From positions 1 through 27,637 of the forward strand of contig DASSTR010000084.1 of the NCBI GenBank assembly GCA_035707825.1: 27,637 nucleotides of DNA, written 5' to 3'. Positions 14,686-22,595 of this stretch are shown here, piece by piece; position 1 is the first letter of the stretch; every line of letters begins with the position of its first letter. The stretch is from VRUE01 sp035707825. Lineage in GTDB: Bacteria > Actinomycetota > Thermoleophilia > Solirubrobacterales > 70-9. The notes under the pieces are model-generated. The model did no database searches. It was given only the letters and a program-made list of their open reading frames with translations, and was not told where the DNA came from. The translations under genes were made by a program, and so were the position numbers.

Positions 14686-14689
14686 GAGA

Positions 14690-14710
14690 GGCCATCCCGC
14701 TGGGATGGCC
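14690..14710 (+). terminator. Hairpin after clpP
   Basis: GGCCATCCC and GGGATGGCC form a perfect 9-bp stem around a 3-base loop, starting five bases after the clpP stop. It overlaps the old start codon of the M23 relic, consistent with that gene no longer being expressed. No T-tract follows. Confidence 0.6.
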
Positions 14711-15064
14711 GTCCTCCTGGTTGTCCTGCTTTTCGCCGTTCCGGCGTCGGCTCGCGCCTCCAGCCGCGATGGCGGCGTCACCTTTTACGGGCACACGTTT
14801 CCCGTCCTGGGGCCGCATGGGACGAGGGGGGCGATCGGCGAATTCGGCGCCCCGCGCAGCGGCGGCCGGACGCATGAGGGCTTGACATCGTCGCTGCCTG
14901 CGGCACCGAGCTGGTCGCGGCTCGTGGCGGCAAGGTGCGCCGGGCGGGCTTCGACCCAGAGCTCTACGGCAATTACGTTCTCATCCACGGGACCGGAGAG
15001 CACCGCAGCTACTTCTATGCTGCGCAAAGTCGAAGAAAGCAGCGAACGCCAGGCGAACGGCTAG
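14705..15064 (+). pseudogene. Decayed M23-family metallopeptidase gene
   Basis: The ATG at 14705 begins a signal-peptide-like stretch (MAVLLVVLLFAVPASARA), then GHTFPVLGPHGTRGAIGEFG and APRSGGRTHEG, the start of the M23 metal-binding motif HxGxD. Just after that motif begins, near base 14881, the match moves to another frame, which reads L-T to F-D if one base is restored, then DIVAACGTELVAARGGKVRRAG and YGNYVLIHGTGEHRSYFYA. Both halves match LytM/M23 peptidoglycan endopeptidases. The match fades near 15020, without the second HxH motif, so the C-terminal part is also lost. One missing base plus truncation indicates a relic; a sequencing error would explain the shift but not the missing end. 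Confidence 0.7.
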
Positions 15065-15067
15065 GCT
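15062..15067 (+). promoter_or_regulatory. Leaderless -10 box TAGGCT for the 80-residue membrane protein
   Basis: TAGGCT ends 9 bases before the ATG at 15077. A short TTGGAG next to the start codon is too close to act as a normal ribosome site. Confidence 0.6.
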
Positions 15068-15076
15068 TTTGGAGCC

Positions 15077-15319
15077 ATGTTTTGGCTCCTGCTCTCAGTC
15101 GGAAGCGCCCTTTCCGCCGTTGGCTTCTGCGTCATCGGCGAGCTCGTCTTCCAGCCCGAGAACGAAGGCGACGTGCGCGCCCGCCGGGCCAATCTGCTGA
15201 TGACCGCGCTCGCCGTCACCGCGACGATGCTCTGCGCCCTCTTCTTGCTCTTCTGGGTCGCCGACCTCATTTTCGCTCCGCTGCAGGGCCTCGAAGGCGC
15301 CGGCGGCGGCATGGACTAG
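15077..15319 (+). CDS. Small two-pass membrane protein of unknown function
   Basis: 80 residues, leaderless ATG start. Two hydrophobic segments are visible at about residues 2-25 (WLLLSVGSALSAVGFCVIGELV) and 41-66 (LMTALAVTATMLCALFLLFWVADLIF), joined by a charged loop (QPENEGDVRARRANL), so both ends are predicted on the same side. No family was recognised. Its codon use matches the neighbours, and a dedicated promoter supports expression. It converges on the GNAT gene with a 13-base gap. Confidence 0.7.
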   Translation: MFWLLLSVGSALSAVGFCVIGELVFQPENEGDVRARRANLLMTALAVTATMLCALFLLFWVADLIFAPLQGLEGAGGGMD

Positions 15320-15332
15320 ACGGCGGGTCGGA

Positions 15333-15788
15333 CTAGACCGGCAGCTCGTACTCGATCCAGGTTGAGCGCTCGGCGCCGAGCGAGTCGTAGAGCCGCTGGG
15401 CGGTCTCGTTGCTGGGTCGTGTCGCCCACTCCAGGTGGGGTGAGCCCCGTTCTCGGGCGACAGCGGCGCTCGTTTCGATCAGCGCTCGGCCGATTCCCTG
15501 GCCGCGATGCGCCTCGGCGACGAAGAGGTCGTTCATCAGCACCGTCTCGATGGCGCGGGTGGAGGAGAAGTGCCAGTACAGGCAGGCATAGCCGGTCAGC
15601 TCGGCGTTGCGCCAGGCTCCTATCAGCATGCCGTCCTCGCTGGGCGCGATGAAGCGGCGGAAGAAGGAGCGGTTGCGCTCCTCGCGGATGTCGCCGGCCT
15701 CGTAGAAGCCCTGGTAGGCGGCGATCATCGGCAACAGCGCCTCGAACTCCGGCTCTGCGATCGGATCGATGCGGAGCTCTGCCGCCAT
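15333..15788 (-). CDS. GNAT-family N-acetyltransferase
   Basis: 151 residues from ATG to TAG. The GNAT fold is shown by acetyl-CoA-binding motif A, NDLFVAEAHRGQGIGRALIE (R-G-Q-G-I-G at about 108-113), preceded by a long strand (GYACLYWHFS) and followed by LEWATRPSNETAQRLYDSLGA, typical of motif B. It would transfer an acetyl group from acetyl-CoA to a small-molecule or protein amine; the acceptor is unknown. The gene is leaderless: TAGCGT ends 6 bases before the start. It sits between clpP and clpX on the opposite strand, interrupting the usual clp cluster. Confidence 0.9.
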   Translation of the reverse strand: MAAELRIDPIAEPEFEALLPMIAAYQGFYEAGDIREERNRSFFRRFIAPSEDGMLIGAWRNAELTGYACLYWHFSSTRAIETVLMNDLFVAEAHRGQGIGRALIETSAAVARERGSPHLEWATRPSNETAQRLYDSLGAERSTWIEYELPV

Positions 15789-15794
15789 GCGCCC

Positions 15795-15800
15795 ACGCTA
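15795..15800 (-). promoter_or_regulatory. Leaderless -10 box TAGCGT for the GNAT gene
   Basis: On the minus strand TAGCGT ends 6 bases before the ATG at 15788. It is identical to the box of the GH15 gene. Confidence 0.6.
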
Positions 15801-15947
15801 TCGCGCCGGCTGCGGGGCGGCCATAGGAGGGGGAGGGACCGGAGATGGCGGAGCTGCGGCCGCCGCGCAAGGCTGCGGTCAGGGGAAGGGACGGCAGCGC
15901 GGGCGACGTAAACGACCACACCGAAATGGCCGGCGCGCCGTCCCCTC

Positions 15948-15953
15948 TAAGCT
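15948..15953 (+). promoter_or_regulatory. Candidate -10 box TAAGCT for clpX
   Basis: TAAGCT would start a transcript near 15960, leaving a leader of about 45 bases before the CTG at 16006. After this box the clpX frame contains no ATG, GTG or TTG before the conserved N-terminus. Confidence 0.5.
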
Positions 15954-15990
15954 GTGGGATGCGTCGCCGGTAGGCAACTACCAGCCCCGC

Positions 15991-16000
15991 GAGGAGGGGA
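15991..16000 (+). promoter_or_regulatory. Ribosome binding site deciding the clpX start
   Basis: GAGGAGGGGA lies 5 bases before CTG 16006. It is the strongest purine-rich ribosome site in this part of the window and points to CTG as the initiation codon. Confidence 0.6.
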
Positions 16001-16005
16001 TCCAG

Positions 16006-17292
<1,287 letters not shown>

Positions 17293-17294
17293 GT

Positions 17295-17316
17295 GGAGGG
17301 GGTCGGGCGCCCCTCC
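17295..17316 (+). terminator. Hairpin after clpX
   Basis: GGAGGGG and CCCCTCC form a 7-bp stem with an 8-base loop, starting three bases after the clpX stop. Its left arm overlaps the left arm of a larger 11-bp inverted repeat (17299-17309 with 17387-17397), so the two structures exclude each other. Confidence 0.55.
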
Positions 17317-17397
17317 CTCAGAGGCCGTTGCGCAGCAGATCCTCTCGCCGATCTGGCAGGTGGTCCCTAAGCCTCTCCGAGAGGGCCGCCCGACCCC
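17299..17397. other. Structured clpX-valS intergenic segment
   Basis: GGGGTCGGGCG (17299-17309) pairs perfectly with CGCCCGACCCC (17387-17397), 11 bp. Inside are three possible hairpins: CCTC/GAGG (17312-17324), CAGATC/GATCTG (17336-17355) and CCTCT/AGAGG (17372-17384), so the segment could fold as a four-way junction. It ends 20 bases before the valS -10 box. No T-box motif is present. Function is unknown. Confidence 0.4.
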
Positions 17398-17417
17398 GCC
17401 CACGCAGTCCGCGGCTC

Positions 17418-17423
17418 TAGACT
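17418..17423 (+). promoter_or_regulatory. Leaderless -10 box TAGACT for valS
   Basis: TAGACT ends 8 bases before the GTG at 17432, which was chosen as the valS start for this reason. The in-frame GTG at 17360 would be upstream of the promoter. Confidence 0.65.
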
Positions 17424-17431
17424 CGCGCTTC

Positions 17432-20119
17432 GTGGACGAGGCCAAGCGAAAGCAACTGGAGGCGACCACCCGGTATGAGCCGGGGGAGGTCGAGCGGCGC
17501 CTGTTCGCGGAGTGGATGGAGGGGGGCTACTTCCACCCGGTGGCGGAGGGGGCGCCGGAGGAGAACTTCTCGATCGCGATCCCGCCGCCCAACGTGACCG
17601 GCGCCCTGCACATGGGCCACGCGCTGAACGGCTCGATGCAGGACGCGCTGGCGCGGATGAACCGGATGCGGGGCCGCAACACGCTCTGGACGCTGGGCAC
17701 CGACCACGCCGGCATCGCCACCCAGGCGGTGGTCGAGAAAGAGCTGAAGGCGGAAGGGAAGAGCCGCCAGGAGCTCGGCCGGGAGGCCTTCGTCGAGCGC
17801 GTCTGGGCATGGAAAGAGGAGTACGGCTCGCGGATCGTCGAGCAGTACAAGCGACTCGGCGCCTCCTGCGACTACGAGCGCGAGCGCTTCACCCTCGACG
17901 AGGGCTACGTGCGCGCCGTCTACCGCGTCTTCAAGTCGCTCTTCGACAAGGGCTACATCTACCGCGACAACTACATGGTCAACTGGGATCCCGGCACCTA
18001 TTCGGCGATCTCCGACCTCGAGGTCGAAAACCGCGAGGTCGAGGACACCCTCTACGCGATCGACTATCCGGTCGAGGGCTCCGATCGGGTGCTGACGGTC
18101 GCCACGGTGCGCCCGGAAACGATGCTGGCCGACACCGCGGTGGCGGTCAACCCGGGCGACGAGCGCTACGCCGACCTCGTCGGGCAGCACTGCGTCCTGC
18201 CGCTGGTCGGCCGCCGCCTGCCGATCATCGCCGACGAGCACGTCGACGTCGAGTTCGGCACCGGGGCGCTGAAGATCACGCCCGGCCACGACCCCAACGA
18301 CTTCGAGATCGGCCGCCGCCACGGGCTCGAGGAGATCGGCGTGATCGGCCCCGATGGGCGGATGAGCGAGGAGGCGGGGGAGAGGTTCGCGGGCCTGACC
18401 GCCGCCGAGGCGGGCGAGGCCGTCGTCGCCGCCCTTCGCGCGGAGGGCGCCCTGCGCGCCGAAGAGCCCTACGTCCACTCGGTGCCCTTCTCGGAGCGCT
18501 CCGGCGCCCGCATCGAGCCGCTGATCTCACTGCAGTGGTTCTGCCGCATGGACGAGCTGGCCAAGCCGGCGATCGAAGCGGTCGAACGCGACGAGGTGCG
18601 GATCGTCCCCGAGCAGTGGAAGCGCGTCTATCTCGACTGGATGCGCGAGATCCGCCCCTGGTGCGTGTCGCGCCAGCTCTGGTGGGGGCACCGGATCCCG
18701 GTCTGGTACTGCGACGCCTGCGAGGAGACCTACGTCGCCGAGGAGGCTCCCGAGCGCTGCGGGGCCTGTAACGGGGAGCTGCGCCAGGAGGAGGACGTCC
18801 TCGACACCTGGTTCAGCTCGGCTCTGTGGCCCTTCGCGACCCTGGGCTGGCCCGACGACACGCCCGAGCTGCGCGCCTTCTACCCGACCAGCTTCCTGAC
18901 CACGGCGCGGGAGATCCTCTTCCTCTGGGTCGCGCGGATGGTCATGACCGGGCTCGAGTTCCCCGGCGCCGTTCCCTTCCGCGACGTCTACGTGCACTCG
19001 GTGATCCAGGCCCGCGACGGGCGGCGGATGTCGAAGAGCCTCGGCACCGGCATCGACCCGCTGGAGGAGATCGACGTCCACGGCGCCGACGCGCTGCGCT
19101 TCGGCCTGCTGGCGATGTCCTCGACCCAGGACGTGCGCTACTCCGACGCCAAGGTCCAGCAGGGGCGCGACCTCTCCAACAAGCTCTGGAACGCCTCACG
19201 ACTGATTTTGCTGAATGCCAAATTCCAGCAAAATGAGTCGTCCTCGAATTCCGCGCAGGGCCAAGTTCCTGCGCGGGTTGCCTCAGGGCCGCCAAACCCT
19301 GGGGCGGTCGAGGATCGCTGGATCCTCTCGCGGCTCGAGCGCACGATCGACTCGGTGACCGAGAAGCTCGAGACCTACGACTTCGCGCACGCGGCGCAGG
19401 AGGCCTATGCCTTCTTCTGGTCGGAGTTCTGCGACTGGTACCTGGAGATCGTCAAGCCGCGCCTCTACGAGGGTGAGGAAGAGGTGTCGTCGACCCTGCT
19501 CTGGGCGCTGGAGCGGCTGCTCGCACTGCTGCACCCGCTGATGCCGTTCGTCACCGAGGAGATCTGGTCCTACCACCCTGCCCGTCAGGGCCACCTCGCC
19601 GTGCACAGCTTTCCGCGGGCGGAGGAGTCGCTGTTCGACGCCGAGGCGGAGGCCGGGGTCGAGGCGGGGATCGAGTTGACGCGGCGGCTGCGCGCCTGGC
19701 GCGACCTGGTCGAGGTGCCGGCGGCAAGCGAGGTCTCGGCCCGCGTCGAGGGCGCCGCGCCGCAGGAGTTCGTCGGCCGGCTTGCTCGTTTCGCGTTCGT
19801 CGACGGCGGGGCCGGAGAGGGGGGCGCCGGAGGGAACGGCGCCGCCGGAGGGAACGGCGGCGGAGACGGGAGTGCCGGGGACGGGGGAGACACGGTCGCC
19901 TCGGTCGGCCCGGTCAGGGTGCTCGCCTCCGAGTCGATCGACGCCGAGGCGGTCGCCGCCCGCCTCGAGAAACGCCGTGCGGAGCTGCGCAGCGAGGTCG
20001 AGCGCGGCGAGCGCAAGCTCGCCAACGAGGGATTCGTCGCCAAGGCGCCGGCCGAGGTGGTCGAGGAAGAGCGCGGCAAGCTCGAGCGCTACCGCGCCGA
20101 GCTCGGGGAACTCGAATAG
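17432..20119 (+). CDS. valS: Valine-tRNA ligase
   Basis: 895 residues from GTG 17432. It charges tRNA(Val) with valine and edits mischarged threonine. The class I signatures are PPPNVTGALHMGHAL (51-65, HIGH equivalent HMGH) and RRMSKSLGTG (M533-S534-K535-S536). The editing domain contains TVRPETMLADTAVAVNP. CDAC and CGAC cysteine pairs in the CP2 region suggest a zinc site. Two parts are unusual. At residues about 592-625 the usual short link before EDRWILSRLER is replaced by a longer, Asn/Gln/Ser-rich stretch encoded by three stem-loops and with atypical codons (AAT, CAA, AAA, TTG). Near residue 795 a Gly/Asn-rich low-complexity linker precedes the C-terminal coiled-coil arm. Neither interrupts a catalytic motif. 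Confidence 0.97.
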   Translation: MDEAKRKQLEATTRYEPGEVERRLFAEWMEGGYFHPVAEGAPEENFSIAIPPPNVTGALHMGHALNGSMQDALARMNRMRGRNTLWTLGTDHAGIATQAVVEKELKAEGKSRQELGREAFVERVWAWKEEYGSRIVEQYKRLGASCDYERERFTLDEGYVRAVYRVFKSLFDKGYIYRDNYMVNWDPGTYSAISDLEVENREVEDTLYAIDYPVEGSDRVLTVATVRPETMLADTAVAVNPGDERYADLVGQHCVLPLVGRRLPIIADEHVDVEFGTGALKITPGHDPNDFEIGRRHGLEEIGVIGPDGRMSEEAGERFAGLTAAEAGEAVVAALRAEGALRAEEPYVHSVPFSERSGARIEPLISLQWFCRMDELAKPAIEAVERDEVRIVPEQWKRVYLDWMREIRPWCVSRQLWWGHRIPVWYCDACEETYVAEEAPERCGACNGELRQEEDVLDTWFSSALWPFATLGWPDDTPELRAFYPTSFLTTAREILFLWVARMVMTGLEFPGAVPFRDVYVHSVIQARDGRRMSKSLGTGIDPLEEIDVHGADALRFGLLAMSSTQDVRYSDAKVQQGRDLSNKLWNASRLILLNAKFQQNESSSNSAQGQVPARVASGPPNPGAVEDRWILSRLERTIDSVTEKLETYDFAHAAQEAYAFFWSEFCDWYLEIVKPRLYEGEEEVSSTLLWALERLLALLHPLMPFVTEEIWSYHPARQGHLAVHSFPRAEESLFDAEAEAGVEAGIELTRRLRAWRDLVEVPAASEVSARVEGAAPQEFVGRLARFAFVDGGAGEGGAGGNGAAGGNGGGDGSAGDGGDTVASVGPVRVLASESIDAEAVAARLEKRRAELRSEVERGERKLANEGFVAKAPAEVVEEERGKLERYRAELGELE
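19198..19304 (+). repeat. Three consecutive stem-loops with a shared GCCAA loop, inside valS
   Basis: Stem 1: ACGACTGATTTTGCTG (19198-19213) with CAGCAAAATGAGTCGT (19226-19241), 16 bp with one mismatch. Stem 2: CCGCGCAGG (19251-19259) with CCTGCGCGG (19268-19276), 9 bp perfect. Stem 3: CCTCAGGG (19281-19288) with CCCTGGGG (19297-19304), 8 bp with one G-U pair. The loops carry GCCAA at 19217, 19260 and 19291. The segment is AT-richer than its surroundings at its left end and is read in frame by valS. It resembles a palindromic mobile element that has been inserted in a coding region, but no second copy is in the window. Confidence 0.7.
19826..19859 (+). repeat. 18-base-period direct repeat encoding the ValRS glycine-rich linker
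   Basis: GCCGGAGGGAACGGCG occurs at 19826-19841 and 19844-19859. It encodes G-G-N-G-A-A-type units. The repeat probably arose by slippage and lengthens the linker before the ValRS coiled-coil arm. Confidence 0.75.
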
Positions 20120-21372
20120 ACGCAGAGGCGTATCTCGACTCGCTGGAGCCGTTCGGCTGGAAGCTCGGCCTGGAGCGGATGCATCTCCTGAGCGCCGCCC
20201 TGGGGATGCCTCAGGAGAGCTTCGCCTCCATCCACGTCGTCGGCACCAACGGCAAGTCCTCGGTGACGCGGATGAGCGCGGCGCTGCTGCGGGCGCACGG
20301 GCTGCGCACCGGTGCCTACATATCCCCCCATCCCCGGCGCTGGTCCGAACGGACGCTGATCGACGGCGAGGAGATCGACGCCGGGCGCTTCGCGGCGGCG
20401 CTGGAGCGCACCGCGGCCGCGGCCGAGGCCGTCAACCGGGAGCTGGAGGAGGGAGAGGTGGTGACGCAATTCGAGATGGCCACCGCGGCCGCCTTCCTCG
20501 CCTTTGCCGAAGCCGGGGTCGAGGCGGCCGTCGTCGAGGCCGGGCTGGGCGGCAGGCTCGACGCCACCAACACGATCCCCTCCCGGGTTACGGCGCTGAC
20601 CTCGGTCGGGCTCGACCACACCCGGTGGTTGGGCGACACCGAGGCGGAGATCGCGGCTGAGAAGCTGGCGGTCCTCCGCGAGGGCACGACCCTCGTCCTC
20701 GGCCGGCTCGACGAGAAGATCGAGGCGCTGGCGGAGCAGGCGGCACGGCAGCGGGGCGCGCGAGTGCTCCGCGCGCCAGCCGATCCCGGGGAGGACCTGC
20801 ATCTGCGTGCGCCGGGCCGCTTCCAGCGCCGCAACTTCGCCCTTGCCCGCACCGCCGCGGGGGCCTTTCTGGGCCGCCTCGCCCCGGCCCGCGTGGAGGA
20901 GGTCGCGGCCACGCTCACCATCCCGGGCCGGCTCGAGAAGATCGCCGACGGTCCGCCGGTCTACATCGACGCCGCCCACAACCCGGAGGGCGCGCGCGCC
21001 CTGGCCGAGGCGATCGCCGAGATCGCCCATGCGCCGCCGGTGGTCGGCTGCCTGGCGATCCTGCGCGACAAGGACGCGGAGGGGATGGTCGCCGCACTTG
21101 CTCCGGTGCTCGACCACGTCGTCTGCAGCGAGCTCGGCGCCGAGGCGCTGGCCCACCGCGGCACGCCCGAGGCACGTTCGCACTCAACCGCGGAGCTGGC
21201 GCGGATTTGCGAGGCGGCCGGTCTGCCAACCGAGGCGGAGCCGGACTTCGCAGCGGCGCTCAGGCGGGGCCGCCTGCTGGCGTCCGGCGAGACGCCGGGG
21301 ACGCTCCTCGTCGCAGGCTCTCACTACGCCCTCGCCCCGGCTCGCATGGAGCTGGGACTATGCGAGGATTGA
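20116..21372 (+). CDS. folC: Folylpolyglutamate synthase / dihydrofolate synthase, apparent ATA start
   Basis: 418 residues if started at ATA 20116, which overlaps the valS stop (ATAG). FolC adds glutamate to dihydropteroate and folates using ATP. The P-loop is GTNGKSSV (43-50), followed by AYISPHPRRWSER, TSVGLDHTRWLGDT and the C-domain motif YIDAAHNPEGARAL. The first standard start is ATG 20179, but the codons before it read A-Y-L-D-S-L-E-P-F-G-W-K-L-G-L-E-R, the conserved first helix of FolC, so translation must begin upstream. There is no in-frame ATG, GTG or TTG for well over 100 bases upstream; ATA, with GGGGAA five bases before it, is the best candidate, and CTG 20143 is the alternative. 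valS-folC adjacency is usual in Actinomycetota. Confidence 0.93.
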   Translation: MDAEAYLDSLEPFGWKLGLERMHLLSAALGMPQESFASIHVVGTNGKSSVTRMSAALLRAHGLRTGAYISPHPRRWSERTLIDGEEIDAGRFAAALERTAAAAEAVNRELEEGEVVTQFEMATAAAFLAFAEAGVEAAVVEAGLGGRLDATNTIPSRVTALTSVGLDHTRWLGDTEAEIAAEKLAVLREGTTLVLGRLDEKIEALAEQAARQRGARVLRAPADPGEDLHLRAPGRFQRRNFALARTAAGAFLGRLAPARVEEVAATLTIPGRLEKIADGPPVYIDAAHNPEGARALAEAIAEIAHAPPVVGCLAILRDKDAEGMVAALAPVLDHVVCSELGAEALAHRGTPEARSHSTAELARICEAAGLPTEAEPDFAAALRRGRLLASGETPGTLLVAGSHYALAPARMELGLCED

Positions 21373-21375
21373 GAC

Positions 21376-21495
21376 ATGAATCGAGGAGCAGGCTCGGAAC
21401 TTCTCTCGATGATGGCCCTGGTGGCCGCTGTCGTCGCCGCAGTGATCCTGGTCTTTTTCGGCATCGGCTACCTCTTCGGCCGCCTCTTCCTATGA
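21376..21495 (+). CDS. Small single-pass membrane protein, 39 residues
   Basis: ATG 21376 to TGA 21493-21495, four bases after the folC stop, with AGGA seven bases upstream. The peptide has a short polar N-terminus (M-N-R-G-A-G-S-E) and one clear membrane helix (LVAAVVAAVILVFFGIGYLF). The spacing to folC suggests translational coupling. No family was recognised; it may modify a neighbouring membrane protein, but this is speculation. Codon use is like the surroundings. Confidence 0.65.
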   Translation: MNRGAGSELLSMMALVAAVVAAVILVFFGIGYLFGRLFL

Positions 21496-21569
21496 ACGGC
21501 GAGCGGGAACGGCTCGAAGGAGCAGCCCCCTCTGCCTCGAAGACAGGTTTCGCAGGCGATGCGGCGAAG

Positions 21570-21575
21570 TAGACT
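21570..21575 (+). promoter_or_regulatory. Candidate -10 box TAGACT before the zinc-ribbon gene
   Basis: TAGACT would start a transcript about 20 bases before ATG 21603. A small hairpin (CCCGC/GCGGG, 21577-21595) lies in the leader. The box is identical to that of valS, but the spacing is not leaderless. Confidence 0.45.
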
Positions 21576-21602
21576 GCCCGCCTCCCACTAGCGGGCCAAG
21601 CC

Positions 21603-22214
21603 ATGTCCACAGCCATCTTCGGTATCAGCAATAACGGCCTCAACCTGGTCGCCAGCCTCTTCGTACTGATGCTGGTGGTCGTCTGGCTGGCCCTGATCGT
21701 CTACACCTACCTCGACGCCAAGCGCCGGGTCTCAGATCCCTTCCTCGTCGCCTGCGCCACGATCGCGGCCTTCATCCCCTACCTGGGGACGGCGGTGTAC
21801 GTGATCGTGCGCCCGCCCGAGTTCATCGAGGACGCCCACGAGCGCGAGCTCGAGATCAAAGCGGCTGAGCTGCGCGTGCGCCAGCTGACCGAGCTCTCCT
21901 GCCCCAACTGCGAGTACCCGATCGAGAAGAACTTCCTGCGCTGCCCGCAGTGCCAGCGGCGGCTCAAGGACCCCTGCGGCAACTGCGGCAAGCCGGTGGA
22001 CCCCCGCTGGGCTCTCTGCCCCTACTGCGAGACCGCGCTGGCGCAGCAGAAACGGCCGCGCCGCTCGCGCCCGCCGGCGCCGCGCAAGAAAACTTCCTCC
22101 CCCGCAACAGAGAACGAGCCGGCCACACGCTCCGCCTCCAAAGAGGGGGCCAGTCCACAACGAACTAAAAGGAGCCCCAGCCGTGAGCCGGACCCTGATC
22201 CTCGTCAAGCCTGA
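21603..22214 (+). CDS. Zinc-ribbon membrane protein
   Basis: 203 residues. Two hydrophobic segments lie near the N-terminus (about 12-35 and 47-68, LNLVASLFVLMLVVVWLALI and LVACATIAAFIPYLGTAVYV). They are followed by a double zinc ribbon: CPNC (100-103) with CPQC, then CGNC with CPYC, four CxxC pairs in all, as in DZANK-type domains. The last 55 residues are rich in Lys, Arg, Ser and Pro and look disordered. Its role is unknown; such proteins may bind nucleic acid or protein partners at the membrane. Its end overlaps the ndk start by 32 bases, so the two are probably co-transcribed. Confidence 0.85.
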   Translation: MSTAIFGISNNGLNLVASLFVLMLVVVWLALIVYTYLDAKRRVSDPFLVACATIAAFIPYLGTAVYVIVRPPEFIEDAHERELEIKAAELRVRQLTELSCPNCEYPIEKNFLRCPQCQRRLKDPCGNCGKPVDPRWALCPYCETALAQQKRPRRSRPPAPRKKTSSPATENEPATRSASKEGASPQRTKRSPSREPDPDPRQA

Positions 22215-22590
22215 TGCCTTCGAGCGCGCCCTGAGCGGAGAGCTGATCGCCCGCTTCGAGCGCAAGGGCCTGCGAATCAAAGCGCTGAAGATGATGCAGG
22301 CCGACGAGGAGATCGCCAACCGCCACTACGCGGAGCACACCGAGAAGCCGTTCTTCGGCGAGTTGGTCTCCTTCATCACCGGCGGGCCGCTGGTCGCGAT
22401 GGTGCTGGAGGGCCACGAAGCCGTCGCCGCCGCGCGCCAGCTCATCGGCGCCACCAACCCGGTCGAGGCGGCGCCCGGCTCGATCCGCGCCGACTTCGCG
22501 CTCGAGGTCACCTTCAACATGGTCCACGGCTCCGACTCCGACGAGTCGGCCGAGCGTGAGATCGGGATCTGGTTCCCAGAGCTGACCTGA
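22183..22590 (+). CDS. ndk: Nucleoside-diphosphate kinase
   Basis: 135 residues from GTG 22183, with AAAGGAG nine bases upstream. It passes the gamma-phosphate from ATP to nucleoside diphosphates through a phosphohistidine. The opening RTLILVKPDAFERAL and the active-site signature NMVHGSDS with H115 are standard, and the length is typical. The gene begins inside the 3' end of the zinc-ribbon gene in another frame and is followed by maf after five bases, making a small nucleotide-related operon. Confidence 0.97.
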   Translation: MSRTLILVKPDAFERALSGELIARFERKGLRIKALKMMQADEEIANRHYAEHTEKPFFGELVSFITGGPLVAMVLEGHEAVAAARQLIGATNPVEAAPGSIRADFALEVTFNMVHGSDSDESAEREIGIWFPELT

Positions 22591-22595
22591 GCCCC

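Noticed and set aside
13036..14781. 581-residue minus-strand open frame
   Set aside because: Antisense to tig and clpP, both unmistakable; composition is that of a shadow frame.
15769..16005. Upstream extension of clpX to 15769
   Set aside because: Would place the start inside the GNAT gene and its promoter, and add low-complexity residues not found in ClpX.
17360..17431. GTG 17360 as the valS start
   Set aside because: It lies upstream of the -10 box and inside the intergenic inverted repeat; the added residues do not look like ValRS.
17293..17431. T-box riboswitch before valS
   Set aside because: No AGGGTGGNACCGCG-like antiterminator sequence was found.
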